Shown here piece by piece: positions 61,345 through 64,000 of a DNA stretch of 64,000 nucleotides. The stretch spans positions 620,001 through 684,000 of the forward strand of contig JAJNNX010000007.1 in assembly GCA_023159155.1 (NCBI GenBank), written 5' to 3'. The notes below the pieces were generated by a model. The model made no database searches and was not told the DNA's origin. It worked only from the letters and a program-made list of their open reading frames with translations. The translations under genes were made by a program, and so were the position numbers. The DNA comes from Ustulina deusta. Lineage: Eukaryota > Ascomycota > Sordariomycetes > Xylariales > Xylariaceae. Numbering within the stretch: position 1 is the stretch's first letter; each line of letters starts with the position of its first letter.

Positions 61345-63195
61345 ATGGGTCGATTCCGTCAGATCGCGGCAGCTTTTACGGCTCTCACGGTTCTAGTGGC
61401 CGTGTACTTGGCTCGAGCATCACCGTCGACCGAAGTTGAGCCTACCCCTACCGTTCAGGGAAAGAACGGGACCGTCCTGTTTTTTATCAACACCGAGTAT
61501 GGCCTCAGCAACGTACATCTGGCCACAACTGGTGCGCTCCTAGAGAAACATCCAGGTATCGACGTCCATATTGCGTCCTTCCCTCGATTAGCCTCAAAAG
61601 TGGCGAAAGTCGCTTCCTTGGCCCAGCAGAAGTCCAAGGCCGCTAAAGATATTCAGTTCCACGAGCTTCCCGGTCGAGAATATGCAGAAGCGCTTTCAAA
61701 CCAGGTGGGCGGAGTTGGGGGGAAGTCCATTCGTCATCTCCTTCACCCCCCTGGAATGAAGGGCATTAATGAGATAATGCGTATTGTTCAACCTGCAATA
61801 TCACCATGGGATGGAGGCGACCACGTCGAGATCTATCAAAAAGCCAGGGAGATCATGGAAGCCGTCGACCCTGCCGTGGTCGTTTTGGACATTGCTCTCA
61901 GACCAGCGATAGACGCTGCAATCCAGAACAATCGCCTGTATACTTATCTCGCTCCTAATGTTCTGGCTGACACATTCTGGATTGATCAGCCTTTCAGGAC
62001 CATGTTCATGAAATTTCCTCGGTTCGTCCGCAACCCGTCATAAGACATGATGTTAAATCACGACTAATCAGTCATCTCAGAATTGGTTGTGACTTTCCTT
62101 CCCCACTGCCAGTGAGTAATTCTATCGTCATTTTCAAGAGATTTTGGGGGATTTCTAGAGGACACGGGCTCTTCTTCTCGAGAAATTGAGACTACCCGGA
62201 CGTTTCCCAGAGTTTAAAATCTCTCACAAGTTGCGCTGGGAAATGACGAGAGCTGACACTAAGCGATGTAGTGGCAGAAGGTCCCCGAGAACATTTATTT
62301 CACGGCGCGCTTTATTTATGGGGTCCTGACTAAGCCGGACTTCAACGGAACTAAAGACAAGCTCGAAGCACATGGGATAGAGAATATGCTCACCGCTAAA
62401 CGCCCGGACGACAGGCCGTGGATCTCGCAAAACATGGTGGGAGCCAGCATTCCTCTCGATGTGGTTCCTCCCAACGTCACCAGCACCGGCCCCATCATCT
62501 TCGACGCCGAGCCGGCTATCGGGCAGGACCCGGATTTGGTGGCCTGGTTGTCGAGAGCGCCGACGGTGCTCGTGAATCTCGGGAGCCTCTTCACCTACTC
62601 GGAGCACCACGCGACAACGATGGCGCTGGCATTGGAAGAAGTCCTTGCGAAGAAGACCGACGTGCAGGTATTGTGGAAGATGGCCAAGGCCGAGGACGTG
62701 CCGGACAATTATACGCTGCCGGTGAAGAATATCATAGATCAGGGCCGGCTCAAAGTCACGAATTGGCTCACCGTTAGCCCGGCGTCGATTCTGGACACGG
62801 GCTACGTGGTGGCCTCGGTCCATCACGGAGGAGCAAACTGCTACCACGAAGCCATTGCGTACGTCATCCCTTCATCCGTTGACTTCAATGTCCGCTAACT
62901 CTCCCCCTTCAGAGCCGGCATCCCCCAGGTCGTTCTCCCCATGTGGCTCGACTGCTACAACTACGCACAATTGGCCGAAGACGTCGGCGTCGGCGTCTAC
63001 GCAAATCGGGCCTCGGCACCCTATTGGACGGTCGAGGGTCTACGCGAGAGCTTTCTGAGAGTTCTCGACGGAGGAGAGGCGGGCAGCCGAATGAGGGAGA
63101 AGGCCAAACGGCTGGGCGAGATGGCGCGGAAGGACCCGGGACGATATGTGGCCGCGAGGGAGATCGCGCGGCTGGCGGCGTCGGGGCATGCGTAG
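61345..63195 (+). CDS. UDP-glycosyltransferase (GT1-like), membrane or secretory
   Basis: A glycosyltransferase of the GT-B fold that moves sugar from a UDP-sugar to a small lipophilic acceptor. Exons are 61345-62021, 62081-62111 (31 nt), 62272-62858 and 62913-63195, giving 525 residues. The tiny exon encodes GCDFPSPLP and is required to keep frame; intron 2 (62112-62271) carries GCTGAC before TAG. The N-terminus is a signal peptide or anchor (residues 5-23 hydrophobic). The N-domain has VLFFINTEYGLSNVHLATTGALL. The C-domain has TVLVNLGSLFTYSE, then VASVHHGGANCYHEAIA (HHGG at 420-423) joined over intron 3 to GIPQVVLPMWLDCYNYAQLAEDVGVGVY, the donor-binding PSPG-like region. A short upstream frame may dampen translation. 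The acceptor is unknown: sterols, sugars and secondary metabolites all occur in the family. Confidence 0.9.
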
Positions 63196-64000
63196 ACCGG
63201 GGGCCGGACGGACGGACGGACGTTGGGTGCCGGTTTATAGACGGTTGGATACATTTATATAGAATCGCCGAAACGATGGGGCTGGGTGTCGCCTTTTTTT
63301 GGTCATTTTTGATTCGGAGCGTTTTGCCGGGTTTTGCGTTTTGGGATTAAAGAGGAACGGCCGGATATGGTTATGGGCAGAATACCCTAGGTTGCTATGT
63401 CGATACTCGTCGAAATAAAGTCTCGGTAGCTAGGTACGGAATGCATGTGCTGAGCTATGTATGTCTTGGTTGACGGAACAGATACCTAGTTTAGATTGGT
63501 TATGGATCTGTACTACATACTAGTACTATGTACTTGAGATTCTCGTCTGCACTGAATGATTTGGCAAGGGTAGATGTCAGGCCAGGTGTATTTTTCGCTG
63601 GAATGCGAGGGCGAGTAAGATCCTGGAAGGTCTAAGTGCCTGTTTCATTTAGAGTTTAGGCTTTTCGGCCTCGTGACTCCAAGTTGTAATGAAGGCTCAA
63701 CTTTGGTCAACAGTAATGGGACTGTATCCCTGATTTTGAGCCCTTGAACGAAGCGCTTATGCCCCTTGCCAACGCCATGCGCCGAGGCACATGTATGCTG
63801 ACCACCATTCCTCTAATTCATCCTTTTGCTTATGTTACATGTATAGGAGGGGAAAGCCTACTCGCTGTTATAACATGCATATCAACGACAGCTGTTATAA
63901 TCGCAATGGCTGCCACTGGACCTTGGTTTCACGATGAATATCAGAATGCCGGGAATTATTAGGGGGCGGTTCTGAACCGATAACCAATCTAGGATCGCGT
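63196..64000. other. 3' region of UGT and right-edge sequence
   Basis: Contains the UGT 3' untranslated region (T-rich near 63,293) and a 72-codon hydrophobic frame at 63744-63962 that begins only with a non-ATG codon and has no recognised family. I see nothing else. Confidence 0.45.

Overview
This window reads as nuclear DNA of a filamentous ascomycete (Pezizomycotina, most likely Sordariomycetes). The genes have short introns (mostly 52-175 nt, with GT...AG ends and CTAAC/CTGAC-like branch sites). The families are typical of that group: a Zn2Cys6 regulator, a self-sufficient CYP505 P450-reductase, a yapsin-like aspartic protease, and homoisocitrate dehydrogenase of the alpha-aminoadipate lysine pathway. 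I cannot name the species. Exon limits below come from reading splice signals and checking that reading frame and family motifs join; no alignment was run.

Layout. Positions 1-28,700 are gene-poor, often AT-rich and accessory in character. They hold a TPR-type fragment (3.6-4.0 kb), a wrecked Baeyer-Villiger monooxygenase (4.9-6.6 kb), a 971-residue Zn2Cys6 transcription factor (10.2-13.3 kb), an NAD(P)-binding SDR-type protein (15.9-16.8 kb) beside a secreted gamma-glutamyltranspeptidase (17.2-19.0 kb), and a CYP505-type P450/reductase fusion (21.3-24.9 kb) whose second splice donor appears to have lost two bases. A diverged repeat lies at both 15.6 kb and 25.4 kb. From 29 kb onward the window is more conventional: GPI-type aspartic protease, mitochondrial EF-G (mef1), homoisocitrate dehydrogenase (lys12), a disordered Ser/Thr/Pro/Lys-rich protein, mitochondrial ribosomal protein uS8m, a conserved Pro-rich protein, a single-pass membrane protein with two PPxY motifs, a WrbA/Pst2-like flavodoxin-fold quinone reductase, a PLP aminotransferase and a UDP-glycosyltransferase. 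Long gaps (46.3-50.3, 51.8-56.5 and 59.0-61.3 kb) contain no gene I can support. A faint LTR-element relic lies near 37 kb.

How the genes relate. The housekeeping genes serve mitochondrial translation (mef1, mrps8) and lysine synthesis (lys12). The accessory genes form no obvious biosynthetic cluster: there is no polyketide synthase, NRPS or terpene synthase here. The most unusual observation is at 57,274-57,417. The quinone-reductase frame stops at TGA CTG, and the same frame then runs 46 codons to a Lys-rich tail ending in Cys-Val-Val-Gln, a possible CaaX prenylation box. This fits either programmed stop-codon readthrough giving a membrane-bound isoform or a recent nonsense loss of the anchor.
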